Below are positions 1-7,347 of a stretch of 23,955 bases of DNA, one piece after another (within the stretch, counting starts at the first letter, position 1; each line of letters starts with the position of its first letter). The notes beneath the pieces are model-generated. The model did not search any database, was not told the origin of the DNA, and saw nothing but the letters and a program-made list of their open reading frames with translations. The position numbers and the translations under genes are program-made. The DNA is taken from positions 1 through 23,955 of the IMG/VR virus record IMGVR_UViG_3300042691_009422; one strand, given 5' to 3'. Origin of the DNA: a virus.

Positions 1-2
1 CA

Positions 3-1928
3 GTAGAAGAAAGCCTAGCTTATCTTAATAATCTTGACGAGATTGCCGTAGATACGGAAACCTTGGGCTTTGACCCTTATACTTGTGCACTCATAAGTCT
101 TCAAATAGGTGACAGAGTTAATCAGTATTTTATTGACACAGCTACTATTGACATCCAGAATTATAAAAAATTACTTGAATCTAAGTTACTTGTCATGCAG
201 AATGGCAAGTTTGACCTTAGATTTCTTTATCATCATCGTATCGTTCCGACACGTATTTTTGACACTTTCCTCGCAGAAAGAACTCTTTATCTAGGTATCG
301 ACTCTCATAGAGCAGGTTTAGACTCTCTTTGTAAGGAGTATTTAGGAATCGAACTAAGCAAAGAAGAACGCAAAAACATTTCTGCTAGACTTACTGAGTC
401 TCTTATTGTTTACGGCTGTAAAGACGTAGAGTATCTTTTGGAGATTAAAAGAATCCAAGAAAGACTCATTAAAGAAAAAGGACTAGAAGTTTCTATCGAA
501 CTAGATAATAGGTTTGTAAAAGTCCTAGCCTATATAGAGTATTGTGGTATTAAGTTGGATACAGAAAAGTGGAAAGCTAAAATTGAGGCTACTCGCAAAG
601 AAATGATTGGTTACAAAAACCAACTAGATCAATTTATTCGTGAGAACAATATGAAAGAATTTATTAACTTTCAAGGCGACTTATTTAATCCAGAACTTTC
701 GGTAGTTATTAATTGGAACTCTCCTAAGCAGGTTATTCGTTTCTTTAACTTAATTGGAGTCAATACTAAAGTCAAAGACAAAGGCGAGTATAAAGATACC
801 GTAGAACAAGGACACCTTATTAAGTTTGCAAAAAAGTTTCCTATTATCGAAACTTACTGTAAATATAAGGAGTGCCAAAAAGACTTAAGTACCTACGGGG
901 AGAACTGGTTTAAACTAATCAATCCTGTAAGCGGAAGAATCCACACTCAGTATAAACAACTGATGAATACTGGCAGATTATCTTCTGGCGGTAAAGATAA
1001 AGTAATGAAAGTAGAACTACCTAATATGCAAAATATCCCCTCAGACGAAGAGACAAGAAGTTGTTTTGTAGCTGAGAAAGGTAACTTGCTTATTAGTTGC
1101 GACTACAGTTCCCAGGAATCCGTGGTTTTAACCAACCAGTCATTAGAGCCTAATCTGCTTGAATTCTACGACAGAGGGTTTTCTGACATGCATAGTTTTG
1201 TGGCAAAGAAAATGTTTAAGGAACTTAATCATTTAGAACTAGACGAAATTAAAAAGAATCACAAGAACAGAAGGCAGCAAAGTAAAATTGTTTCTTTTTG
1301 TTTAGCTTATGGAGGTAGTGCACAAGCTTTAGCTGACCAATTAAATCTTACCCAAGAAGAAGCAGAAGATATTTATGGTAAGTACTTTGAGGCTTTCTCA
1401 CAGCTTAAAGATTATTTTGAAACAGGAAAGAAAGAAGCTCTTGAAAAAGGCTATGTCACACTATCAAAAATCACAGGTAAAAAATGCTACATTGATTACT
1501 TTGATGAGTTCAAAGAATTAGAAAAGACTTTTGATAAATCTTATTGGGCTAGGTATAGAAACCTAAAAGAAAAAGCAAGTGACTCTCCAACTTTTCTAGA
1601 AATGAGAGAAAAAGTTTCAAAGTACTTTAGCAAAAAAGGAGAAATTGAAAGAATTTCCCAAAACTATTGTGTACAAGGCGAATCAGCGGAAATAACTAAA
1701 CTTGCTGGTATTTACTTTTGGCAGGATTACATATTACCTAATAACTTATTTGGGGTAGTTAAACTAGTTAATGTTGTTCATGATGAGTGGGTAATTGAAG
1801 CCCCTGAGCAGATGATTAATGAAGTAGCTACTCAAATACAACTTGCTATGGAAAAAGGAGCCAACCCGTTTTGTAAGCGAGTAAAATTAAAAGCCGAAGC
1901 TGCTGTTGCGAGTTATTGGAAAAAATAA
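3..1928 (+). CDS. DNA polymerase, family A, with 3'-5' exonuclease domain (5' end outside window)
   Basis: Replicative phage DNA polymerase of the PolA/T7 type. The reading frame is open to the left window edge, so the TTG at 63 is not the start. From position 3 the frame encodes exonuclease motif I (DTET, residues 17-20 of the visible 641), so probably only a few residues are missing. Exonuclease motif II is NGKFD (67-71) and motif III is YGCKD (137-141), so all DEDD acidic residues are present. Polymerase motif A is DYSSQE (D367), motif B has R424, K428, then F and Y each four residues further on as in the O helix, and motif C is HDE (593-595). All catalytic positions look intact, so this is an active proofreading polymerase by motif. 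The usual motif A ending with Arg is replaced here (SQESV). The HNH endonuclease gene follows directly behind a promoter. There is no 5'-3' exonuclease domain, as is usual for phage enzymes. Confidence 0.96.
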   Translation, partial: VEESLAYLNNLDEIAVDTETLGFDPYTCALISLQIGDRVNQYFIDTATIDIQNYKKLLESKLLVMQNGKFDLRFLYHHRIVPTRIFDTFLAERTLYLGIDSHRAGLDSLCKEYLGIELSKEERKNISARLTESLIVYGCKDVEYLLEIKRIQERLIKEKGLEVSIELDNRFVKVLAYIEYCGIKLDTEKWKAKIEATRKEMIGYKNQLDQFIRENNMKEFINFQGDLFNPELSVVINWNSPKQVIRFFNLIGVNTKVKDKGEYKDTVEQGHLIKFAKKFPIIETYCKYKECQKDLSTYGENWFKLINPVSGRIHTQYKQLMNTGRLSSGGKDKVMKVELPNMQNIPSDEETRSCFVAEKGNLLISCDYSSQESVVLTNQSLEPNLLEFYDRGFSDMHSFVAKKMFKELNHLELDEIKKNHKNRRQQSKIVSFCLAYGGSAQALADQLNLTQEEAEDIYGKYFEAFSQLKDYFETGKKEALEKGYVTLSKITGKKCYIDYFDEFKELEKTFDKSYWARYRNLKEKASDSPTFLEMREKVSKYFSKKGEIERISQNYCVQGESAEITKLAGIYFWQDYILPNNLFGVVKLVNVVHDEWVIEAPEQMINEVATQIQLAMEKGANPFCKRVKLKAEAAVASYWKK

Positions 1929-1929
1929 C

Positions 1930-1960
1930 TTGGAAAACTCTGTTCTTTTTTGTATATTTG
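1930..1960 (+). promoter_or_regulatory. Bacteroidota-type promoter ahead of the HNH gene
   Basis: TTGG at 1930-1933, a 19-bp spacer, then TATATTTG at 1953-1960. This matches the Bacteroidota primary sigma pattern (TTG around -33, TAnnTTTG around -7). The ATG of the next gene is only four bases beyond the -7 element, so the transcript would be almost or fully leaderless. Confidence 0.7.
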
Positions 1961-1964
1961 AGCT

Positions 1965-2657
1965 ATGATTACTAAAATCTGTAAAAATTGCAAAAAAGAA
2001 CTAGAGCTTCAGCTTTTTAATAGACACCCTTTAACCAAAGATGGGTATTTAGGGCACTGCAAAGAATGTGACTATATTAAAAGAAAGAAGAAACATAAGG
2101 AAGAAGTTAATATAGTTACAGAGAAATCATGCTGTGTGTGTAAAGAAGTCAAAAGTTCTAACTATTTTATGAGGGTTAATCGTAACCCTGATGGTTTGTC
2201 AGCTATATGTTTAACCTGCTGGGATGAACATCAAGTAACTGAAAAATCTAAGATAGATAGAAACTACCCAAGAAAACTTAGACTGCAACACGATCTAGGC
2301 TATCGAGAGTACATTAATCGACTTAAAATGAAAAGTCATAACACTCACTTGGGTAGAAGAAAAAGAATGCTAGGTAACGCAAGAAGAAGAGCCAAAAAAC
2401 TTAATTTAGATTTTAACCTAACAATTGAAGACATTATTATTCCAAACGAGTGCCCGGTGTTCAAAATTCCTTTTATATTTGCTGATGAAACAAGTTATCA
2501 AGATAACTGCTCACTAGACAGGATTGATAACACAAAAGGGTATGTAAAAGGAAATGTTCAAGTAATCTCAATGAAAGCTAACACAATGAAAAATAGTGCA
2601 ACAAATGAGGAGTTACTTAATTTTTGTAAGTACTTTTTAAAACAACTAGAAAAATAA
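1965..2657 (+). CDS. HNH-type endonuclease with two N-terminal Cys4 zinc fingers
   Basis: Free-standing DNA endonuclease, probably a homing-type mobile gene. Residues 6-35 carry CKNC and CKEC pairs, and residues about 55-84 carry a second set (CCVC and CLTC), giving two likely zinc ribbons for DNA binding. The C-terminal third holds the phage HNH signature: CPVF, then SLDRIDNTKGY, GNVQVIS and AN..K. The cysteine of CPVF and the D-R-I-D block are typical of this group. The gene sits between the polymerase and the small-gene chain with its own promoter, as expected for an inserted endonuclease gene next to a replication gene. The ATG at 1965 lies four bases after the -7 box, so translation would start at or next to the mRNA 5' end. 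A downstream start would cut into the first zinc finger. Confidence 0.85.
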   Translation: MITKICKNCKKELELQLFNRHPLTKDGYLGHCKECDYIKRKKKHKEEVNIVTEKSCCVCKEVKSSNYFMRVNRNPDGLSAICLTCWDEHQVTEKSKIDRNYPRKLRLQHDLGYREYINRLKMKSHNTHLGRRKRMLGNARRRAKKLNLDFNLTIEDIIIPNECPVFKIPFIFADETSYQDNCSLDRIDNTKGYVKGNVQVISMKANTMKNSATNEELLNFCKYFLKQLEK

Positions 2658-2661
2658 ATAT

Positions 2662-2913
2662 ATGAAAATAACAGTATTAGGAGAAACCGTAGCCATGGAA
2701 GGCATAAGACTCATTCGCAAAGAAGTAAAAGTTTACACGGTAAGGTATCCCCTAGAAGAAACTCTTGGGGATTACACTATTGAAGAAAAAGTCTATCTTC
2801 CTGCCAAAGTTCTCATGGACAAAATAACAGGAAAAACTTTTGAAGGAGATGAATTTGATACCTTCGTAGAGATTAATCTAAACAAAATTCAAGATGGAAA
2901 TCAACCTGAGTAA
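2662..2913 (+). CDS. Hypothetical protein, 83 residues
   Basis: No recognised family. A small, charged, probably beta-rich soluble protein with no membrane segment or signal peptide. It begins four bases after the HNH stop and its last 20 bases overlap the start of the next small gene, so it belongs to the same transcript. No Shine-Dalgarno sequence is visible; the region before the ATG is A/T-rich, as in many Bacteroidota genes. Confidence 0.75.
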   Translation: MKITVLGETVAMEGIRLIRKEVKVYTVRYPLEETLGDYTIEEKVYLPAKVLMDKITGKTFEGDEFDTFVEINLNKIQDGNQPE

Positions 2914-3052
2914 TTACAAAATACAAATTTTGGAAACTTTGGAAACAATCCAAGTTTCTATCTATACTAAAGAAGGAATGCTACTTCACAGCTACTTAGT
3001 AACAAAAGAACAACTAGTCGAAGAGCAAGCCAAAATTCTTTCAAGTCTTTAA
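2894..3052 (+). CDS. Hypothetical small protein, 52 residues
   Basis: ATG at 2894 to TAA at 3050-3052, in a different frame from the preceding gene, overlapping it by 20 bases and ending three bases before the next ATG. It fills an otherwise empty 140-base gap exactly, which supports it being real. The protein starts MEINLSNYK and ends with a Gln/Glu-rich helix (KEQLVEEQAKILSSL). The middle, with IQVSIYTKEG followed by LLHSYLV, looks like two beta strands. Function is unknown. Confidence 0.7.
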   Translation: MEINLSNYKIQILETLETIQVSIYTKEGMLLHSYLVTKEQLVEEQAKILSSL

Positions 3053-3055
3053 CTT

Positions 3056-3325
3056 ATGGAAATTATTTATTTAAACAGACATAACGACGAAATCAAGTTT
3101 AAAGCAGAAGAGGACACCGTAAAAGTAACCGGGTACTCTGAGTTTATAAGAACAGGATATAATCGTAGTGGAACTCAATTAGACTTTGTGGATTTTCCAG
3201 GGGGTCCTTGGATACACTTAGGTATGGGTTTAGGAATTATTGATCCTCTAATGACTAACCTCAAAGTAAAAAAAATCGAAAGACAAGAAGATCACTTTGT
3301 ATTACATGTAAACAAAATTAAATGA
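3056..3325 (+). CDS. Hypothetical protein, 89 residues
   Basis: No recognised family. A Gly/Pro-rich centre (FPGGPWIHLGMGLG, about residues 45-58) lies between two charged beta-like halves, and there is no membrane segment. The stop codon overlaps the next start as ATGA, so translation of the two is likely coupled. Its place in the early chain suggests an accessory or host-takeover function, which is inference only. Confidence 0.78.
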   Translation: MEIIYLNRHNDEIKFKAEEDTVKVTGYSEFIRTGYNRSGTQLDFVDFPGGPWIHLGMGLGIIDPLMTNLKVKKIERQEDHFVLHVNKIK

Positions 3326-3552
3326 AAAAATACAACATACTTAAAGTTTGTTACAACCCTCCTCTAAGTAATAAAAGTATTTCAGAAATACTTACTTACG
3401 CTAGTCCTAGTATGACTAGTATAGACGGAGACACTAACCAGTATAATATAGGTTTTCTTTTAGCTGGACTAGAAGAGTGGGATTTTAACCCAGAAGACGT
3501 TGAGATCTTAAAAGAACTACAAGAACAAGAAATAGATTACATAGAAATTTAA
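3322..3552 (+). CDS. Hypothetical acidic protein, 76 residues
   Basis: No recognised family. It starts in an ATGA overlap with the preceding gene. The C-terminal half is strongly acidic (residues from EEWDFNPEDVEIL to the end) and helical in character. A soluble protein with no catalytic motif visible. Confidence 0.75.
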   Translation: MKKYNILKVCYNPPLSNKSISEILTYASPSMTSIDGDTNQYNIGFLLAGLEEWDFNPEDVEILKELQEQEIDYIEI

Positions 3553-3566
3553 AAAAAATAAATCAG

Positions 3567-3956
3567 ATGGATAACAATTTAATTGAGGAATTTGCAGAAT
3601 TCCTAAGAGGAAAAGGTAAAGGCGAAGAAGCAGACTCTATGCTTAATACCTATGGTATTTTTGAAAAAGGCTTTGAAGACTTTAAAAAAGAAATGCTAGA
3701 AGAAGCTCAAAAACAAGTTGAGGAACCAAAAGAAGAAGTAATAGTAGATGGAATCACTATAGCTGATTGTACCTTTATGACAATAGCTATTCTTCCTAAT
3801 GGAGATATGCACATGGTTGACATAAATTCAGACGATATAGCAGATGCTATTGCGGATACAGGCAAATTTAGAGTAGCTGAACAACCTATGGGTAGAGCTG
3901 AGATTAAAACTCACTTTCTTGGCGGAAATTCTACAGACAAAAAATACTTAAACTAA
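3567..3956 (+). CDS. Hypothetical protein, 129 residues, acidic
   Basis: No recognised family. The N-terminal 55 residues are helical and acidic (EEFAEFLRGKGKGEEAD, EAQKQVEEPKEE). The rest looks like a small alpha/beta domain with a VDGITIADCTFMTIAIL strand region and a DDIADAIADTGKF helix. Its stop (TAA ending at 3956) shares one base with the following ATG. The role is unknown. Confidence 0.78.
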   Translation: MDNNLIEEFAEFLRGKGKGEEADSMLNTYGIFEKGFEDFKKEMLEEAQKQVEEPKEEVIVDGITIADCTFMTIAILPNGDMHMVDINSDDIADAIADTGKFRVAEQPMGRAEIKTHFLGGNSTDKKYLN

Positions 3957-4402
3957 TGCCTAATTGGTGCAGTAATTTCATCTTGACTGGCAATCAAGAT
4001 GTAAAAGACGTATTTGAGGAATTAATCAAAAATCAAGCGGAATCTGGAGGTGGAGAAACTCTTGATTGGTTTGAAGATGACAGGTATCTTTTTGATATTT
4101 ACATAGAAGGGGATTGTATTTATTTTAGTACAAAGTGGAGTCCTGCTCTTAAAACAGGAGAAGCTTTGGCTAAAACTTTAAAAACAGAAATAGAGCTTGA
4201 TTACAATGAACCTGGCAATCTTTTGTATGGAAAAGCTATCTTTAATCCTAAAGGAGAAATAACAGACTACTATCTTAGTGATTTAGATTTTGACAAGTAT
4301 GAACACGACGAAGAAAAAGATGTTTACATTTTTGAAGGACAAGAGTACGAGTCAGATGAGGACATTAAAGAAATTTTACTAAAAAGAAAAATGAATGATT
4401 AA
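3956..4402 (+). CDS. Api92/YubB-like ferredoxin-fold protein (DUF1281 type)
   Basis: The protein begins MPNWCSNFILTG, the hallmark start of Api92/DUF1281 (YubB ferredoxin-like) proteins common on phages and plasmids. The YFSTKWSPAL segment (about residues 59-68) also fits this family, whose members usually have a conserved tryptophan-rich stretch there. The C-terminal 45 residues are very acidic (for example YEHDEEKDVYIFEGQEYESD). The biochemical function of the family is not established. It overlaps the next gene by 8 bases. I am fairly sure of the family from the N-terminus, but not of any role. Confidence 0.7.
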   Translation: MPNWCSNFILTGNQDVKDVFEELIKNQAESGGGETLDWFEDDRYLFDIYIEGDCIYFSTKWSPALKTGEALAKTLKTEIELDYNEPGNLLYGKAIFNPKGEITDYYLSDLDFDKYEHDEEKDVYIFEGQEYESDEDIKEILLKRKMND

Positions 4403-4853
4403 CCGCATCTATATTCCTGGTACTCTACATAGGAAGATAGACGGTACTGTTGAACTCCAAGGAGACCGAGATTTAATGCAAAGTTATTTCTTGGCTCTTC
4501 TTGGAATAGACAATTACTGTGATGTAGAGATATGTTTTGTACGTTCCGAAGACAAAAAAAGCAATCCTCAGCTGAGATACTTTTTCGGAATTGTACTTCC
4601 AATTATTAAACAAGCTTTTGAAGAGATGCAGGGAGAAGCTTACTCTAAAGAAGAAATTGTAACTATTCTTAAAGATATGTATTTTTATGAAGAGAAATAC
4701 TCTCCTATCAGCGAAAGCGTTATTAAGGTTCCTATGAGTTTAGAACACGCCAAAAGGTCTGAGGTAGCACAATTTATAGACAAATGTGTTATTTTTGCAA
4801 CAGATATTCTAGGTGTTAAAATTCCAGACTCTGACAAATATGTAAAGGCATGA
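4395..4853 (+). CDS. Hypothetical protein, 152 residues, possible recombination/early protein
   Basis: Not firmly recognised. The layout, a small beta-rich N-terminus with basic residues, then SNPQLRYFFGIVLP and a helical C-terminus (AKRSEVAQFIDKCVIFATDILG), is faintly like NinB-type recombination proteins, but I see no diagnostic motif. It is soluble. Its TGA overlaps the following ATG (ATGA), and it sits directly ahead of the nucleotide-metabolism and nuclease genes. Treat any recombination role as a guess. Confidence 0.75.
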   Translation: MINRIYIPGTLHRKIDGTVELQGDRDLMQSYFLALLGIDNYCDVEICFVRSEDKKSNPQLRYFFGIVLPIIKQAFEEMQGEAYSKEEIVTILKDMYFYEEKYSPISESVIKVPMSLEHAKRSEVAQFIDKCVIFATDILGVKIPDSDKYVKA

Positions 4854-5170
4854 GTGCAGAAAAGGCTCTAAAATTTGACGATGAAAAACTTCCCTATTAC
4901 ACAGTGTTGTGTACTCAGTTTCCTTTAGCCGTTAGAGAGGTTGTAGCTAGAAGTAAACACGGTCACGATAAATACGAGAAAGGAGACGATTGGGAGAACT
5001 GGTTTCGTATCGGAGAAGAAAGAGGAATTGAAAGTTACCAAAATGCCTTAATGAGACACTTCTTTAAAGACGGAGAAGACTCTGAACTAGACCACGATAT
5101 AGCTGTAGCTTGGAACGCACTCGCTATACTTGAATTTAAACTAAGAAAAAATTTATATGATAATAGATAA
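4850..5170 (+). CDS. dATP/dGTP diphosphohydrolase-like protein (DUF5664 family)
   Basis: Resembles the family named for the N-terminal domain of dATP/dGTP diphosphohydrolases (formerly DUF5664), common in phages. Its parts appear in order: an N-terminal KFDDEKLPYY segment (family form K-x-x-x-x-K-L), GHDKYEKGDDWENW (family form GA-KY-x-x-x-NW), SYQNALMRHFF (family form Y-x-x-A-x-x-RH), and DHDIAVAWNALAIL. The conserved His and acidic residues are those expected to hold metal. Such proteins are thought to act on the dNTP pool, but activity here is inferred from family only. It overlaps the upstream gene by ATGA and the nuclease gene by 14 bases, suggesting coordinated production. Confidence 0.78.
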   Translation: MSAEKALKFDDEKLPYYTVLCTQFPLAVREVVARSKHGHDKYEKGDDWENWFRIGEERGIESYQNALMRHFFKDGEDSELDHDIAVAWNALAILEFKLRKNLYDNR

Positions 5171-6146
5171 TAATTATTTACAAAACAAAGGGTTAAACCA
5201 AAGTTTGCTTAAAAAACTACTTTATAGCCCACAACTCTTCCTTAAACGCTTACAAGAGCAAGAAGGAAGCGAAATCCCAGACGACGACGAACCCTCTGAA
5301 AATGTAATGATAGGAGACGCTTGTGATCTTATCTTAACTCAAGGAGAAGATAAGTTCTATGAACAATTCGTAGTTACAGATTTAATTAAGCCTACAGGAC
5401 AAGTAGGTGATTATGCTTGGCACCTATTCACTACTGGTAGTCCAGAGTTAGCTTATCAAAAGACAGGAGCTAAGATTAGCCACGATGTACTTAAAGTTAA
5501 ATTTCAGAAAGACGGACAAGACTATTACGAATTCCTCTGTAACAACCGAGGTAAAAAAGTCTTAACTTCTGAACAGTTTATAAAAGTACAATCCGTAGTA
5601 GATAGTCTTAGGTATAATGATTTTGTAAAGCATTATTTTAGCCAACCAGAAGACACAGAAAATCTATACCAAGTAGAACTTAACTTTACTTATGACGGAG
5701 AAGCTTGTAAAGGATTAATGGATTTAATTCACATTAATCACGAAAAGAAACTAATCTTTCCTGTAGATCTCAAAGTAACCGAAAGTCCTACAGATAACTG
5801 GGAATGGATATTCTGGAAAATGGGATATTACTTTCAAGCTTCTTTTTATTCTTACGGATTACACGAAAGTCCTCCTGAGAAAATCAAACAGTTGCTAGAA
5901 AAAGGGTATTTTATTGCACCTTTCTCTTTTGTAGTGGAATCATTTAAGTACCCAGGTTCACCAGTTGAGTATGTATGTGACTCTACAATTCTTCTAATGG
6001 GGGAACAAGGAGGCTACAAAGGAGAAAAGTATTACGACGGATTTGCTGAAGCTATCAAAAGATTTAAATGGCACACTGAAGAAGGTATTTGGCATTACCC
6101 TATGCATGTTTACTTAAATCAGGGAAAAAAATGGTTGACACTGTGA
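5157..6146 (+). CDS. PD-(D/E)XK exonuclease, RecE/RecB-like
   Basis: A predicted DNA exonuclease of 329 residues. The catalytic core reads E in YQVELNF (about 175), D in GLMDLI (about 188), then VDLK (D and K about 204 and 206), the PD-(D/E)XK arrangement. It is followed by QASFYSYGL (about 227), matching the QxxxY motif of RecB/RecE-type nucleases. The N-terminal half begins LNQSLLKKLLYSPQLF, like phage nucleases related to exonuclease VIII (DUF3799 type). The likely role is 5'-3' end resection for phage recombination. No annealing protein gene is recognised beside it. It overlaps the diphosphohydrolase-like gene by 14 bases and the next gene by 16. Confidence 0.85.
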   Translation: MIIDNNYLQNKGLNQSLLKKLLYSPQLFLKRLQEQEGSEIPDDDEPSENVMIGDACDLILTQGEDKFYEQFVVTDLIKPTGQVGDYAWHLFTTGSPELAYQKTGAKISHDVLKVKFQKDGQDYYEFLCNNRGKKVLTSEQFIKVQSVVDSLRYNDFVKHYFSQPEDTENLYQVELNFTYDGEACKGLMDLIHINHEKKLIFPVDLKVTESPTDNWEWIFWKMGYYFQASFYSYGLHESPPEKIKQLLEKGYFIAPFSFVVESFKYPGSPVEYVCDSTILLMGEQGGYKGEKYYDGFAEAIKRFKWHTEEGIWHYPMHVYLNQGKKWLTL

Positions 6147-6565
6147 CCAATGACACTACTAATATTCTATATGGGTTGATTTTTGAAAAAGGCAGTATGC
6201 CTCTTTTAAAAAGAGCTGGACTATTAGGAGTGTACCTAGATGATTATGGAGCTAGAAAAAAGTACAGAGAGTGTATCTTTTTTCACTTTAGAGTTCCTCA
6301 TGCTTTATTGATTCAAACTAGAACAGGAGTAACTGCTGCTAGTCTCTTAAATAACATAACAGAGTTTAAATCCTTTTATGATTATTACGAGACAGATGAA
6401 GGAATGATGTTTGTGTTTAAATATAAACCTATATTTAGACAGGATATTTACCTTTTTAGAAAAGGTAAATTTTCAGAATTCAGCAAAACCTTTAAAGAAA
6501 TAGTTTACTCAGGTCCACTTGAAGACAAAGTTGTGGACATCTCTAAAGAAATCTACAGATATTAA
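6131..6565 (+). CDS. Hypothetical protein, 144 residues
   Basis: No recognised family. A longer frame exists upstream, but ATG 6131 (MVDTVTNDT) is preferred: it has AGGGA six bases ahead and shortens the overlap with the nuclease gene to 16 bases. The protein is rich in aromatic and basic residues, and the C-terminal half (YYETDEGMMFVFKYKPIF, DIYLFRKGKFSEF) looks like a beta sheet. It is the last gene of the plus block, directly before the terminator. Confidence 0.72.
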   Translation: MVDTVTNDTTNILYGLIFEKGSMPLLKRAGLLGVYLDDYGARKKYRECIFFHFRVPHALLIQTRTGVTAASLLNNITEFKSFYDYYETDEGMMFVFKYKPIFRQDIYLFRKGKFSEFSKTFKEIVYSGPLEDKVVDISKEIYRY

Positions 6566-6575
6566 GCTAAAAAGA

Positions 6576-6600
6576 AAGGGGAGTTTTTACTCCCCTTTTT
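6576..6600. terminator. Bidirectional intrinsic terminator between converging blocks
   Basis: Nine-base stem AAGGGGAGT / ACTCCCCTT (6576-6584 and 6589-6597) with a TTTT loop. A T tract follows on the plus strand, and on the minus strand the exit reads through a T-rich stretch as well. It ends the plus block at 6565 and also contains the last codons and stop of the minus gene ending at 6587, so it serves both directions. Confidence 0.85.
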
Positions 6601-7018
6601 CTTTTTCCGTAGCTGTAACTTTGTGTCGATCTACCTTATCTAAAATAAAAGTAAGAAGTTCGTTTTTAATAAATCCTGCTCTCTCTGCGTTCTTTAAGGC
6701 TGAAATAAGTTGAAATAAAATAAAAGGAGCTGCAATTGTTTCTGATAGCCAGTCGGTTCCTACAAAACTCTTTTCGATTATAAAAACACCTGTAAGAAGA
6801 AGAATCCAGGTAACTAAAGTTTTAATGACTTTAAGAGCTTTGTGGGTTTTAAACCCCTCAATCTTAGTTCCGGCTATAGTTCCAAAAAATCCATCTAAAA
6901 GTACGACTGAAACAATTGCAAGATACTGTTCTGCGTAATCGGAACCCAACTTAAAAAAGTAGCTTCCTACAAAAGCAAAAACAGTGGTGGCCGAGTAAAG
7001 AGTCGCAGAGAGTTTCAT
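6587..7018 (-). CDS. Putative holin, four-segment membrane protein
   Basis: A 143-residue membrane protein with hydrophobic segments at about residues 10-28, 33-50, 64-84 and 96-110. The stretch LLDGFFGTIAGTKIEGFK after the second segment resembles the loop of phage holin family 4-type proteins (D-x-x-x-G-x-x-x-A). The C-terminus is charged and cytoplasmic in character (residues 115-143, many Lys/Glu). It is the last gene of the lysis/fibre transcript and its stop lies within the terminator hairpin. Holin is the most likely role, but other small membrane functions cannot be excluded. A second, smaller holin candidate lies at 12848-13057. Confidence 0.58.
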   Translation of the reverse strand: MKLSATLYSATTVFAFVGSYFFKLGSDYAEQYLAIVSVVLLDGFFGTIAGTKIEGFKTHKALKVIKTLVTWILLLTGVFIIEKSFVGTDWLSETIAAPFILFQLISALKNAERAGFIKNELLTFILDKVDRHKVTATEKEKGE

Positions 7019-7022
7019 TGGA

Positions 7023-7322
7023 TTATTTAACTACTACAACAGTTCCAGATCCGGTGATTTCTTCGATTAATTCAATAGCCTTGTTGTGAAACAACATAGC
7101 TAAGTCTGGACCGAAGAATTCTTCATAAGTCAACTCAACAGGGGCTAGATTAGGAAGACTTACATTTACTGTAGATTTTCCTTCTGAGTAAGAAGCTTCA
7201 TCTTTGTAGTAAGAAAGAATAGCTCTTGAAAATCCGTTGTAAAGTTGAATGTCAAGGAATACGAAAGGTTGTACAGTAAAACCATCGGTAGTCTGTACGT
7301 CAGCATTAATTTTAAGTGCCAT
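7023..7322 (-). CDS. Hypothetical virion-associated protein, 99 residues
   Basis: No named family recognised. A compact soluble protein with a beta-rich N-terminus (TVQPFVFLDIQLYNG) and a C-terminal helix FHNKAIELIEEI ending in the strand TVVVVK. It lies between the repeat-bearing fibre gene and the holin candidate, five bases from the latter. From its place in the fibre cluster it may be a small structural or assembly protein; that is inference from context only. Confidence 0.7.
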   Translation of the reverse strand: MALKINADVQTTDGFTVQPFVFLDIQLYNGFSRAILSYYKDEASYSEGKSTVNVSLPNLAPVELTYEEFFGPDLAMLFHNKAIELIEEITGSGTVVVVK

Positions 7323-7347
7323 GATTATTTAGTTTAGTTTAGTTTTA

